DNA from: Rudanella paleaurantiibacter
GTDB taxonomy: Bacteria; Bacteroidota; Bacteroidia; Cytophagales; Spirosomataceae
Direction: 5' to 3'
NCBI RefSeq assembly: GCF_009184635.1
Contig: NZ_WELI01000003.1
Coordinates: forward strand, 558,001 to 622,000
Length of the DNA: 64,000 nt
Numbering within the stretch: the stretch's first letter is position 1; each line of letters begins with the position of its first letter. Of this stretch, positions 34,682-44,900 are shown piece after piece. Made by a program: the position numbers and the translations under genes. Under the pieces are notes generated by a model. The model did no database searches, was not told the DNA's origin, and was given only the letters and a program-made list of their open reading frames with translations.

Positions 34682-35866
34682 CTACGAAATCACTTTCAGC
34701 CCATCGGCGAAGGCCTTCATCTGCTCCATGGTGCCCAGGCTCACCCGGCACCAGTATTGCCCATCGAATTTCCACTGCCGCACACTCACCCCCTGCTCCA
34801 TCATTTTAGCCGTAAAATCTTCACCTTTCATCCGAATCGGGAACATCACAAAGTTGGCGTCTGAAGGCAGGGCCTCGTACCCATTGTCTTTGAGCACCTT
34901 GGCCAAAAATGCCTTCGATTCGGCCGTTTTGCCCAATGACCACTGCAAAAACGCTTTGTCGGGCATACTGGTGAGTGCCGCCCGAACCGAGGTCATGCTG
35001 ATGCCCCCGCCATTGGGCGAGAAAGCCGCAATCTGCACAAGCGTTTCGGGTTTGCCCAGCAGGTACCCGATGCGCAACCCCGCAAAGCCATGTACTTTCG
35101 AAAAGGTTCGGCTGATGAGTACGTTCTTTCCTTTCCGCACCAGATCGACCATTGAGGCCGCTTTTGGGTCGGCTACGTAATCAATGTAAGCCTCGTCTAC
35201 AAAAACAGGCGTTTTATCGGCCGTGGCTTCAATAAAGCTCCTAAGTTTAGCCGGGTCGGTCAGAATAGCCGTGGGGTTATTCGGATTGCAGAGGTACACC
35301 AGACTCGTTTTGGCCGAAATCCGGTCGCTTAGTTTTTGCAGATTCTGATCGTACCCATCGGCCGCCACCAGCGGCACGCGCTCGGCCGTCATGCCGTGGC
35401 GCAGAGCCGCGCGGGGCAGAGCCTCAAACGTAGGGTCTGGAAACACCAGATTGTTGCCCGCCGGGGTTTTATAGGCATAATACATCGCTGTAGCATTCAG
35501 CAGCTCCCCCGAACCGGCTCCCAGCAAGACGCACTCCTCGGGCACACCCTCTTCCTGAGCCACCATTTTTTTGAACTGCCGGGTGTACTCCATAGCGTAC
35601 AGGTACCCATCGGGGGCAGCTTCGCCAATGGCCTTGAGCACCTTGGGCGATGGCCCATACGGATTTTCGTTAGCTGACAGCCGCGCTTTCAGAGCCACCG
35701 TTTTAGGCGGTACATCAGTTGGGGCTTCGCCGTTCAGAAAAGCGGCTTCATCGAGCCAGGGCTCACACGATGTACCGGCCAACGCATTGGAGAGGGGCAT
35801 ACCGGCCAGTCCGAGCCCGGAAATCAGACCAGCCCGTAGCCAGTCACGACGATTGATTGATTGCAT
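34682..35866 (-). CDS. Tat-exported histidinol-phosphate-aminotransferase-like protein
   Basis: This is a 394-residue fold-I PLP aminotransferase. The N-terminus INRRDWLRAGLISGLGLAG carries a twin-arginine signal (RR at 6-7), so the folded enzyme should be exported. The catalytic domain has LSANENPYGPSP, CNPNNPT (193-199), FVDEAYIDY (222-230) and the PLP lysine in SRTFSKVHG (Lys257). It resembles HisC/aromatic aminotransferases, but an exported enzyme would not serve histidine synthesis, so its periplasmic substrate is unknown. It lies downstream of an inverted repeat and upstream of aroB on the same strand. Confidence 0.88.
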   Translation of the reverse strand: MQSINRRDWLRAGLISGLGLAGMPLSNALAGTSCEPWLDEAAFLNGEAPTDVPPKTVALKARLSANENPYGPSPKVLKAIGEAAPDGYLYAMEYTRQFKKMVAQEEGVPEECVLLGAGSGELLNATAMYYAYKTPAGNNLVFPDPTFEALPRAALRHGMTAERVPLVAADGYDQNLQKLSDRISAKTSLVYLCNPNNPTAILTDPAKLRSFIEATADKTPVFVDEAYIDYVADPKAASMVDLVRKGKNVLISRTFSKVHGFAGLRIGYLLGKPETLVQIAAFSPNGGGISMTSVRAALTSMPDKAFLQWSLGKTAESKAFLAKVLKDNGYEALPSDANFVMFPIRMKGEDFTAKMMEQGVSVRQWKFDGQYWCRVSLGTMEQMKAFADGLKVIS

Positions 35867-35885
35867 AAACGTGGTTAGTGATGAA

Positions 35886-35955
35886 CGATGCGAGATAAAC
35901 GATGAGTGATGAATCCTCTTGTAACAGTGAACCGTTCATCGCTTATCTCGCATCG
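35886..35955. repeat. CGATGAG-type imperfect hairpin
   Basis: CGATGCGAGATAAACGATGA (35886-35905) is complementary to TCATCGCTTATCTCGCATCG (35936-35955) at 19 of 20 positions, with a 30-nt loop. It fills the gap between the lipoprotein stop (35960) and the aminotransferase start (35866). It shares GATAAACGATGAGT with the hairpin at 32667. Confidence 0.7.
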
Positions 35956-35959
35956 CAGT

Positions 35960-36496
35960 TTAATTAATTCCCTGCACGCGAGATAACCGACTGAACCCCT
36001 GACCCTTGTGCGAACCAGTCCAGGTAAGCAGCACCACGCTACCCGAACGGGGAGCCGCAACGCCCAACTCCGACCAGGTTTTAGATAGGGTAGCCCGGCC
36101 CCGGCTATCGGTTGTGACATCGCCCAGGGCCGTACCGTTGCGGAGGGTCACTTTCAAAGCCAGGCCCGCCACCGGAATCGAGTCAATACCTACTTTGTTG
36201 TTCAGGATTCCGTCTTTATTCAGCTCCAGAATCCGAACGCCAACACTCACCGCGCCACTTACCTTTTGCGACAGCACGGGTTCGCCCGTAAGGCCCCCCC
36301 CATCGCCGGTCGCGTTTTCGATAATTACCAGCACCGGGGCCGCTACCCGGTCGACAAACGGATCGTCGACCTTCTGACAGGCCGAAGCGCCCAACAGGCC
36401 CGTGATGCCTGCCAAACCCCAGGCTAACAACCGGCTTTTACAATTTAGCCAAACCCGGCCAGTTAAACGTTTATTTTTCAACCCGTTTCGTTTCAT
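35960..36496 (-). CDS. Lipoprotein of a SusC/SusD operon, unknown function
   Basis: This 178-residue protein has a long basic N-terminus and a hydrophobic segment ending LLGASAC (Cys at about residue 40), consistent with a lipoprotein signal. The mature part looks beta-sandwich-like (VLVIIENATGDGGGL, LALKVTLRNGTALGDVTTDSRGRATL, SGSVVLLTWTGSHKGQGF). It starts 27 bp after susD and may be an accessory surface-binding lipoprotein of the same transporter system, comparable to SusE/SusF in position only. I do not recognise a domain. Confidence 0.6.
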   Translation of the reverse strand: MKRNGLKNKRLTGRVWLNCKSRLLAWGLAGITGLLGASACQKVDDPFVDRVAAPVLVIIENATGDGGGLTGEPVLSQKVSGAVSVGVRILELNKDGILNNKVGIDSIPVAGLALKVTLRNGTALGDVTTDSRGRATLSKTWSELGVAAPRSGSVVLLTWTGSHKGQGFSRLSRVQGIN

Positions 36497-36522
36497 GTTT
36501 TTTAGAGGTTAAAGCCGACATC

Positions 36523-37980
36523 CTATTTTTCTGACCACCAGAGTTTAGCCTTCGTGTCGTTTTTTCCGCCGATCATTGTCAACGCTTTAGCCAGGTTGGC
36601 GTTGTTAAGCGAAGCTTCAGAGGTCGGATACGGCAAGCGGGTAGGTAACACCCCATCGTTTTCAAACACGGCCCGCGGGTCTTTAGCGGGCAATACGGGC
36701 AGGCCCGTCCGGCGATACTCAGTCCAGGCTTCCAGGCCCTGCCCAAACAAGGCAATCCACTTTTGCTCCATCACCTTCTCACGGGTTACCGTACCCACGG
36801 TTTTGAGGTAGGTATCGGTCATTTTAAGGCCGTACTGCTCAAACGAAGCGGTCATCCCCTTTTCAAAGTACGTTTGGGCGCTCCCCGAGATGTCGCCATC
36901 GAGGGCTGCTTCGGCCAGAATCAGGTTCAGCTCCCCGTATGTCATAATCACCTGGGGCGATGTTTTCTGGATAAAGTACGTGCCAATGTTGGAGCTGCTG
37001 CCCAGGTAAGTGGTCGCAATGGCATCGGGCAACCCGTTGGCATGGCCTACATATTTGCCGTCCTTGTTCGGCTGCGCGTACACGGTCAGGCGTGGGTCGG
37101 CCAGGTCGGTGAGCTTGTCGACAAGGGTTTTGCTCACGTTCCAGTCGGTGCGGCTGTCGTTGACCATCACCAGATACAACTCATTGTTGCTCGACAGCAC
37201 CTCGGTGCATTTAAGCGAGGCATTATCAGCATTGCTCGCAAAAACAGGATACTTGGCCGGGTCGCCCAGAATCTCGGCCATAATCGCCCGCGACTCCGTG
37301 GCTTTCTTGGCCGCCTGCCGGTTGGCGAGCCTCAGCCGTAGCGAGTTGGCAAACTTCTTCCATTTCAGAATATCGCCGTTGTACAGAATGTCGCCCGACA
37401 CAGCCGGGCCGCCCACCACTAGTTTTTCGTTGGCCGTTTTCAGGTCGGCCAGCATCCCGGCATACACCTTGTCCATTTCGTCGTACGTGGGCGAATACAC
37501 AGGCTGTTCGGCGGTACCTTTGAGGGCTTCGGTGTACGGAATTGGCCCGTAGAGGTCGGTCAGGAGCGAAAACGTCCAGGTCCGCATCACCATCGCAATC
37601 CCCTCGTAATTGGTGTTCTGAAACTTGCCTCCCGGTTGCGACAGGCTCACCATCCGCTGAAAATTGACCAGACCGTCGTTGTAGAGGGCTTTCCAGTTGT
37701 TGTTGTAAAACGCCACAGAAAGACCGTAGTTATCGCCCTCGTTGGAATAGATATTCCGGGTGAGGTACTGCATCCAGAGCATGGCCCCATCGAGGTTGAG
37801 CCGCTCAAACCGGTCGCGGCCACCCCACGAGCGATCTACCACCTTCTCGATCCCGTACGGCAACAAGTACTGCGGACTGAGGGCCGTCGGGTTATTGGGG
37901 TCCGTGTTCATCGCGTCGAAATCGCCCGTGCAGGACGAGACCGTTAGCATGACCCCTATGAATAGGAAAAAGGCTTTCAT
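36523..37980 (-). CDS. SusD/RagB-family outer-membrane lipoprotein (system 1)
   Basis: This 485-residue SusD-like protein (SusD-like_2 type) is the substrate-binding lid that pairs with SusC. The lipobox is LTVSSC (Cys at about residue 17), followed by FDAMNTDPNNPTAL and QYLLPYGIEKVVDRSWGG. The fold is helical TPR-like throughout. The partner susC is upstream, separated by a GTTTATGG-type hairpin in the 102-bp gap. The downstream lipoprotein follows after 27 bp. The substrate cannot be inferred, because no enzyme gene is attached to the system. Confidence 0.9.
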   Translation of the reverse strand: MKAFFLFIGVMLTVSSCTGDFDAMNTDPNNPTALSPQYLLPYGIEKVVDRSWGGRDRFERLNLDGAMLWMQYLTRNIYSNEGDNYGLSVAFYNNNWKALYNDGLVNFQRMVSLSQPGGKFQNTNYEGIAMVMRTWTFSLLTDLYGPIPYTEALKGTAEQPVYSPTYDEMDKVYAGMLADLKTANEKLVVGGPAVSGDILYNGDILKWKKFANSLRLRLANRQAAKKATESRAIMAEILGDPAKYPVFASNADNASLKCTEVLSSNNELYLVMVNDSRTDWNVSKTLVDKLTDLADPRLTVYAQPNKDGKYVGHANGLPDAIATTYLGSSSNIGTYFIQKTSPQVIMTYGELNLILAEAALDGDISGSAQTYFEKGMTASFEQYGLKMTDTYLKTVGTVTREKVMEQKWIALFGQGLEAWTEYRRTGLPVLPAKDPRAVFENDGVLPTRLPYPTSEASLNNANLAKALTMIGGKNDTKAKLWWSEK

Positions 37981-37996
37981 CTGTATTAGTTTAGGG

Positions 37997-38077
37997 TTTA
38001 TGGTTTGTAGTTTATGGTCCGTTTGCCCCTAACTGATCGCAGCTGGTGACCAAAAACCATAAACTACAAACCATGAA
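37997..38077. repeat. Hairpin between susC and susD (system 1)
   Basis: TTTATGGTTTGTAGTTTATGG (37997-38017) is complementary to 38057-38077 at 20 of 21 positions, separated by 39 nt. It lies between susC (stop at 38083) and susD (start at 37980), where it could reduce or tune susD expression relative to susC. The second system, by contrast, has only 12 bp between susC and susD. Confidence 0.65.
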
Positions 38078-38082
38078 CGCAT

Positions 38083-41000
38083 TTAGAAACTGAGGTTCAG
38101 GTTAATACCAAGGCTGCGGCTGCTGGGCAGTTCGCCGTACGCGAAACCCTGCGCGTTGCCGCCGAAACGGTCCACTTCGGGGTCAATGTGGGGGTTGTTG
38201 CGGAACAGCATGAGCAGGTTACGCCCCACAACCGACAGCTTGGCCGACCGGATAAACTTACCCGCCAGCAGAGCCGGTGGCAGCGCGTACCCGATGGATG
38301 CCTCGCGCAGCTTCACGTACGACCCGTCGAAGATGGCGGCTTCGTGGTAGCGCCGGGGGTTGTTGTAGCCGTAGAGCGTAGTGGCTGGTACAATCACCGT
38401 ATTGGGTACGTACTGCGGGCTTTCGGGCGTCCCAACGTTCACCACGCCTTTACCAATAATGCCTTCCTCGCGGCCCACGGCCGTTTCGGCCAGCTGCCCT
38501 GTCCAGCGGGCGGTACCGGTGCCTTCGTCGAAGAAGTCACCCCCCATTTTCACATCCACCAGTGCCGACACCACAAACCCTTTATAGTTGAGGGTGTTGA
38601 GCCAGCCACCCGTCCAGCGGGGTTGAATATTACCCAGCACCCGCGCCGTTGTCGACACAACGGGCAACCCATTGTTGTAGATGATCTGCCCATCGGGTGC
38701 CCGTTCAAAACCAATCCCGAACAGCGTGCCGTAGGCTTCGCCCACGCGGGCTTCGGAATTGAGTCCCTGCCGGGCGTTGAGCACGTACGTTGTAAGCCCC
38801 TCGGCCAGCTCAACCACCCGGTTGCGGTTGCGGGCAAAGTTGAGCGTTGTTTCCCAGGTCAGGCCCGAGGGGAGCTTCACGGGTGTGCCCGACAAAACAA
38901 TCTCAATCCCTTTGTTTGTGAGCATTCCGGCATTGAGCACCCGCTGATTGTAGCCACTCGCTTTGGAAATATCGACGGCCAGAATCTGGTTGCGTGATGT
39001 CTGATCGTAGTAGGTAACGTCGAGTCCGATGCGCCCTTTCAGGAACCGCAGATCAAGCCCAAACTCCTTCCCCGTGGTGATTTCGGGCTTGAGGGTAGCA
39101 TTGGCGATTCGGATGTTTTCGTAAAACTCCGGCACCGACCCATTCCACGAGCCACCCGACCGGAACGTTTGCGTCAGTTGATAGGGATCGGCATCATTAC
39201 CGACCTGCGCCCACGACGCCCGCACCTTCCCGAACGAGAGCACGCCCGAAGAGAGGTTGAGCAGGTCGGTCAGCACGGCCGACGCCGACACCGACGGGTA
39301 GAAATAGCTGCGGGCGTTGGACGGCAGCGTACTCGACCAGTCGTTACGGGCGGTTGCGTTCAGAAACAGGGCGTTGCGCCAGCCAAACTCGGCCGAGGCA
39401 AACAAGCTGTTCATCTGCGATTTCTGAATGGCACTTTCGACCGCATTCTGGCTCACGTTGGAGTTGGCCAGATTGTAAAGGCCGTCGACCACCAGTTCGC
39501 CTACGTAGGTGTAGTTGCGTTTGTAATAGTTCGTGCGTTGTACCCCACCTACCTGTACATTGGTGGTGATGTCGGGGGTTATGGTTTTGTTGTAGGTTAG
39601 CATGACGTCGTGGTTCGTCTCCTGCCGGCGGAGCACTTCTTCCGAATAGCGGCCGGGGGTGCGGTTGCCGTTGCGAACCCGCTCAAAATTGACCACGTTG
39701 ATACGGGTATCCGTCCAGAAATCGGTACCGCTACGGAGCAGCAGGCTCAGGCCCGGCATCAGCTGGTAGTTGAGCGCCAGATTACCCACCATCCGATCTT
39801 TGTCATTGGTGAAGGGTAGCATCTCGGTGCTGAAATAGGGGTTTGTGAAGAACGTGTGCTGCCAGTTGGGCGGGTCGGTATCGGCGGGCCGGCCGGGCAA
39901 GGCACGCTGAATATGCACGGACGTGTAGTCGCGCCAGTTTTTCAGGCGGCTCCAGTCGGTCTGGCGGTGCGCCCAGATAAACTGTTGCCCTTCCTGATAC
40001 CCCCGGTTACCGCCCGATTTGACGTACTCGCTCGAAATCGTGACGGTTAGTTTAGGCGTGAAATTGTAGCTCCCGTTGAACTTAAAATTGTCGCGCTGGA
40101 AGTCGTTGTAAAGCATAATGCCCTGTTGGGTAAGCCGCCCAAGCGACAGCCGGAAGTTACCCTTATCGTTGCCTCCCGAAAGGGCCACGCTGTTGGTAAA
40201 CGTTTTGCCAGTTTGCCAGTAATCGTGCCAGTTGTTGGGCATGGGGGTCAGCGGAGCCACCTCGGTCCCACTCCACCAATGCCGCACCAACCGCCCATCC
40301 ATAGGGGCTCCCCAGCTCTCGTCGGTGCCCTCGGTACCGTTGAGCGGAGCATTCGGGCCATAGGCGGCCCGGTATTGGGCTAATTCTTTAGGATCAGTGA
40401 TGGCCCCGCTCCAGCCATCGTTGTACCAGGTTCGGTAGCCGTTGCCGCCACCGTAGGTATTCTGAAACTCGGGCGAAATCCAAGCCCGGTCTACGGTCAC
40501 GTTGGAGTTAATTTCCACACCAATTCCTTTGGCATTGGCTCCCGTTTTTGTCGTGACCAGAATAACGCCGTTGGCCGCCCGCGAGCCGTACAAAGCAGCC
40601 GCGTTGGGCCCTTTGAGCACACTGATTTCCTTGATATTGTCCGGGTTAATCTCCGACAGCCCTCCGCCAAACTGTTTTTCGGACGTTTGCTGAATCGGAA
40701 CGCCATCCACCACAATCAAGGGTTGGTTATTCCCCGAAATCGACGCAGCTCCCCGTATCTGAATACTCGACCCGCTACCGGGCCCGCCATTGCTGCCAAT
40801 GCGCAGACCGGCCACTTTACCCGAGAGCGCATTGGCCACGTTGGTTGCCCGCGCTTCGGTGAGCGACGAGCCCTTGATTTCCTGCACCCCGTAGCCCAGG
40901 GCCTTTTTTTCTTTGGCGATACCAAAGGCCGTTACCACCACCTCGGCCAATTGCCGGTTATCAGACCGGAGCGTAATGGCCAAACTCGTGCGAGTACCTA

Positions 41001-41262
41001 CCGATATCTCTTCGGTGGCAAAGCCAATAGCGCTGACCACCAGCATGGCTTTATCGTCGGGGATACGTAGCGAAAACGTTCCCCGGGCGTCGGTTGTGGT
41101 ACCGGTTGTGCGGCCCGACGTTTCGGAGCCTTTTAACACCACGTTGACACCCGGCAGGGCGCCTTCTTCAGCCGATGTGATGGTACCCGTCAGAACGCGC
41201 TCCTGCGCATGGGCTACCAGCGTCAACAACCCTAAAAGAAAGGTGAGTAGTCTTGTTTTCAT
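38083..41262 (-). CDS. SusC/RagA TonB-linked outer-membrane transporter (system 1)
   Basis: This is a 1059-residue TonB-dependent transporter. A signal peptide (1-21, ending AHAQ) leads to a carboxypeptidase-regulatory-like domain (about 24-95, GTITSAEEGALPGVNVVLKG). The plug has the SusC signature IRGAASISGNNQPLIVVDGVP, and a 22-strand barrel follows. The start at 41262 (MKTRLLTF) is chosen because it begins the signal peptide. A longer frame upstream reads through the inverted repeat at 41292-41381. With SusD at 37980 it imports an unknown glycan or peptide. A long stem-loop lies in its presumed leader. Confidence 0.93.
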   Translation of the reverse strand: MKTRLLTFLLGLLTLVAHAQERVLTGTITSAEEGALPGVNVVLKGSETSGRTTGTTTDARGTFSLRIPDDKAMLVVSAIGFATEEISVGTRTSLAITLRSDNRQLAEVVVTAFGIAKEKKALGYGVQEIKGSSLTEARATNVANALSGKVAGLRIGSNGGPGSGSSIQIRGAASISGNNQPLIVVDGVPIQQTSEKQFGGGLSEINPDNIKEISVLKGPNAAALYGSRAANGVILVTTKTGANAKGIGVEINSNVTVDRAWISPEFQNTYGGGNGYRTWYNDGWSGAITDPKELAQYRAAYGPNAPLNGTEGTDESWGAPMDGRLVRHWWSGTEVAPLTPMPNNWHDYWQTGKTFTNSVALSGGNDKGNFRLSLGRLTQQGIMLYNDFQRDNFKFNGSYNFTPKLTVTISSEYVKSGGNRGYQEGQQFIWAHRQTDWSRLKNWRDYTSVHIQRALPGRPADTDPPNWQHTFFTNPYFSTEMLPFTNDKDRMVGNLALNYQLMPGLSLLLRSGTDFWTDTRINVVNFERVRNGNRTPGRYSEEVLRRQETNHDVMLTYNKTITPDITTNVQVGGVQRTNYYKRNYTYVGELVVDGLYNLANSNVSQNAVESAIQKSQMNSLFASAEFGWRNALFLNATARNDWSSTLPSNARSYFYPSVSASAVLTDLLNLSSGVLSFGKVRASWAQVGNDADPYQLTQTFRSGGSWNGSVPEFYENIRIANATLKPEITTGKEFGLDLRFLKGRIGLDVTYYDQTSRNQILAVDISKASGYNQRVLNAGMLTNKGIEIVLSGTPVKLPSGLTWETTLNFARNRNRVVELAEGLTTYVLNARQGLNSEARVGEAYGTLFGIGFERAPDGQIIYNNGLPVVSTTARVLGNIQPRWTGGWLNTLNYKGFVVSALVDVKMGGDFFDEGTGTARWTGQLAETAVGREEGIIGKGVVNVGTPESPQYVPNTVIVPATTLYGYNNPRRYHEAAIFDGSYVKLREASIGYALPPALLAGKFIRSAKLSVVGRNLLMLFRNNPHIDPEVDRFGGNAQGFAYGELPSSRSLGINLNLSF

Positions 41263-41938
41263 TCGATAAGGCGGTTTGAAAAGTGAGTATCCCTTTGTCA
41301 GACTGCCCCGGCAGGCGCAAACCATACGCACACTGGCCGCCCGGTGCGCACAACTGCCCCAACCGGGCAGTCTGACAAAGGCCCGTTGACCGACTCCGGG
41401 GAGTACGGCAAAGCAGACCAGCCTAACCCAAGCGCCAGAAATAGAAGGCAATATCTACCCGGCCCGGCTCCAGAAGCCAGTTTTTGAGTTGGTTACGAGA
41501 AACGAATGGTACGAAGGAGCCCCCCGAACGGAGGCATCGGTTCATGCGGGTTTCGCCGGACTGTCCATCGAGTGTGGTACAGCTTGTAGCGAGACCTCAG
41601 TCGGCCCTGACCCAAGTGCGGCCAGTAATCAGCGCCGAAGCGGTAAGCCGGTTTTGTTGTACGTCAAATATAGGTACCGTTCCTGCATATCCAAATTATA
41701 TTTTATGATTTTTATTAATAGCCGACCAAAATTTTATCATTTACACAAATAACCAAATTAACTCCTTAGCCATTTTTTATTTATTCCTTAGAAAATACAA
41801 CTTTTTACTAATCTACCGGATACAGGGAGAATTATTGACGAAAATCACCCTCTTAGCAAGCCGTATCCTTTTTATTTCGGTAGAAAGGGGCCAATTTTGC
41901 CCCAAAACGGATTATTCTATATTTTATCAACTTTCATT
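41263..41938. other. 676-bp divergent intergenic region between the two susC genes
   Basis: This holds the promoters of both SusC/SusD systems. The part near the minus-strand gene carries a 17-bp-arm inverted repeat (41292-41381). The part from about 41690 to 41935 is AT-rich and probably contains the plus-strand promoter, but no clear TAnnTTTG was found. GGGGCCAATTTTGCCCC (41887-41903) is a small 5-bp-stem palindrome just before the second susC. No convincing coding frame or RNA gene is seen. Confidence 0.5.
41292..41381 (-). promoter_or_regulatory. 17-bp inverted repeat in the susC leader (possible attenuator)
   Basis: CCTTTGTCAGACTGCCC (41292-41308) is the perfect complement of GGGCAGTCTGACAAAGG (41365-41381) across 56 nt. 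On the minus-strand mRNA it would make a stem-loop about 30 nt upstream of the susC ATG. It could be an attenuator, a binding site or a mobile-element remnant. The arms are not low-complexity, unlike the other hairpins. Confidence 0.5.
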
Positions 41939-44900
41939 ATGATGTTTTCTTTACGAAAACTCCTGATGATGTTCATCCTGTTTAGCGTAGTGGCTCTGGG
42001 AGCCCACGCTCAAAATGACTTCATCACGGGTAAAGTAACAGCTGCCGAAGACGGTGCCCCCATTCCGGGCGCGAGTGTGGTAGTTAAAGGAACTTCGCGC
42101 GGTACTAATACCGACGCCAACGGTACGTTTCGCATCCAGGCCAACCGGGGTCAGGTACTGCGTATAAGCTATATCGGCACCAAAACCCAGGACGTAACGG
42201 TAGGCAACGCCACCGTGCTGAACGTAAAACTGGAGCAGGAAGCTGGTAGCCTCAACGAAGTCGTAGTAACAGCACTCGGTATCCAGCGCGAAAAACGTCA
42301 GTTGGGGTATGCCGTAACGGAGCTGAAAGGCGAAGATTTGGCCAACTCACAACGCGACAACTTCATCAACGCCCTACAAGGCCGAGTAGCTGGCCTTACG
42401 GTAGGTACGTCGAGCGGGATGCCCGGTGCTTCGTCGGGGGTGCAGATTCGCGGTATCAACTCAATTTCGGGAAGCAACCAGCCGCTGTACGTGATCGACG
42501 GGATGCCTATTGACAACCGTACCGCCCAGAACAACCAGTTTGTAGCGGGCGGTATCTCGGGGCAATCGTTCGAAAACCGGAACATCGACTTTTCGAACCG
42601 GGCGCAGGACATCAACCCCAACGACATTGAGACCATCACGGTACTGAAAGGCCCCGAAGCAGCCGCCCTCTACGGGGTCGAAGCCGCCAACGGTGCCATT
42701 GTCATTACAACCAAGAAAGGCAAAGCCGGTGCCGGACGGATTAATTATACCAGCACGTACACGATTCAGGAGGTAGGGCCACTACCCGAAACCCAGAAGG
42801 TGTACAGCCAGGGCAACAACGGGGTAAGCCAAAACACCAGCTTCAACGCATTTGGCCCACGTTATGCCGAAAACACACCCCTTTACGACAACGCGAACTC
42901 GTTTTTGCAGACCGGTATCGGGCAGCGGCACAACATCTCGTTCGACGGTGGGTCGGACCGGTACACGTACCGGCTTTCGGGCGGGTATTTCAACAGCAAA
43001 GGGGTAGTGCCTACTACGGAGTATAAGCGATTGAATGTGAGCCTCGGCGGTACTGCCAAGATGAGCAACAAACTGTCGCTCGAATCAACGTTGCAGTACA
43101 TCAATACCGACAACGTGAAAGTATCGAAAGGGGCCAACTCGTTTTTGCTGGGTCTGCTGTCGTGGCCTGCGAGCGACGATATGACGAGCTACCTCAACCC
43201 CGATGGGTCGCGCCGGAAGGTAACTTCGGCCACGAGCGAAATCGAAAACCCGTTCTTCGACGTGAACAAGAACAAGCTCCGCGACCGGGGCAACCGCGTG
43301 ATTACGAACGTGGGTGCCAACTTTGCAGCTACCGATTGGCTTACGTTTACGGGCCGGGTGGGTCTTGATGTGTACTCAACGCAGTACATGTTTATGTACC
43401 ACCCCGAATCGAACCGGTCGGGTGGGGTAATCGGCGGAGCCATTGACCAGTCGACCGACAACAACCGGACGTTTACCGCTCAATACTTTGCTACCGCCAA
43501 GAAACAGTTTGGTAAGCTGAGCACATCGGTACGGGTAGGTCAGGCTATTTATGACTACAACTACCGCTCGCTGGCGACGCGGGGTGAGAAATTCCTCGAC
43601 CCTAACTTTGTTTCGATCAACAACACCGACCCCCTCACCCAGAAATCGCGCGAGTTTGTACGTCAGCGTCGGTTGGTGGGTGTGTTTGGCGACGTAACCC
43701 TCGGTTATAACGATGTTGCGTTTTTGACCGTAACCGGCCGTAACGACTGGTCGAGCACGTTCCCGAAAGCGTCACGTTCGTTCTTCTATCCCTCGGCTTC
43801 GTTCAGTCTGGTGTACACCGACCTGATACCACAGGGCCGTTTCCGCGACGTGTTGAGCTACGGTAAGTTCCGTATTTCGGCCGCTCAGGTGGGTAAAGAG
43901 GCTCCCGAATACTCAACCTCGCAGGCCTACGAAAGCCAAACCACTACGGGCGGTGGCTTTAGCTACGGTTTCACGGCACCTAACCCATTCCTCGTTCCCG
44001 AAAAGGTAACGTCGTTTGAAGTGGGTACGGAGATGAAGTTTTTCAACAACCGGCTCGGCTTCGATCTGTCATACTATAAGACCAACAGCGTCAACCAGAT
44101 CATCCGCGATTTGCGCATCAGCTACGGTACGGGCTTCATCCTGAAGGTAATCAACGGCGGACGGCTCTGGAACGAGGGTGTCGAGCTGTCGGTCAATGCC
44201 GAGCCTGTTCGCACAGGCAACTTCAACTGGAACATTGTCGCCAACTTCACCAAAACCAACAGCCGTTTGGCCGAGCTGCCCAGCGGTCAGTCTGAGTTTT
44301 ACAACTCCGACACCTGGGTGTTTGGCAACGTGCGCAACGGTGCCCGCCTGAACGGCCCCCTTACCACGCTGACCGGCAACAGCTACGTGCGCAACACGCG
44401 GGGCGACATTCTGATCAGCCCCGTATCGGGCTTGCCCCTGACCGAAACCGTCTGGAACGTGGTGGGCGACCGTAACCCCGATTTTGTAATGGGTTTGGTG
44501 AACTCGTTCTCGTACAAAAACTTCGGCCTCAACTTCGTACTCGACGTGCGTAAGGGGGGTGATGTGTTCAACGCAACCGAGCTGTACCTCTACAACCGTG
44601 GTCTGAGCCCCAAAACCCTCGACCGTGAGAAGCCCTACACGTTTACCGGTGTATTGAAGGACGGCCTCGAAAATACTGCCAACCCAACGCCCAACACCAT
44701 TCAGGTGGTGCCGTACTACAATAACAGCTTCTACACAGCCCTTGCCGACGAAGAGTTTATTGAGCGCGACGTGAACTGGATGCGCCTGAAAGAAGTAACC
44801 CTGCGCTACAACTTTGCCCCCTCGCTGCTGCAACGGTCGCGGGTAATCAAAACAGCAGGTCTGTTTGTCACGGCCAACGACCTGTTTATGATCACCAACT

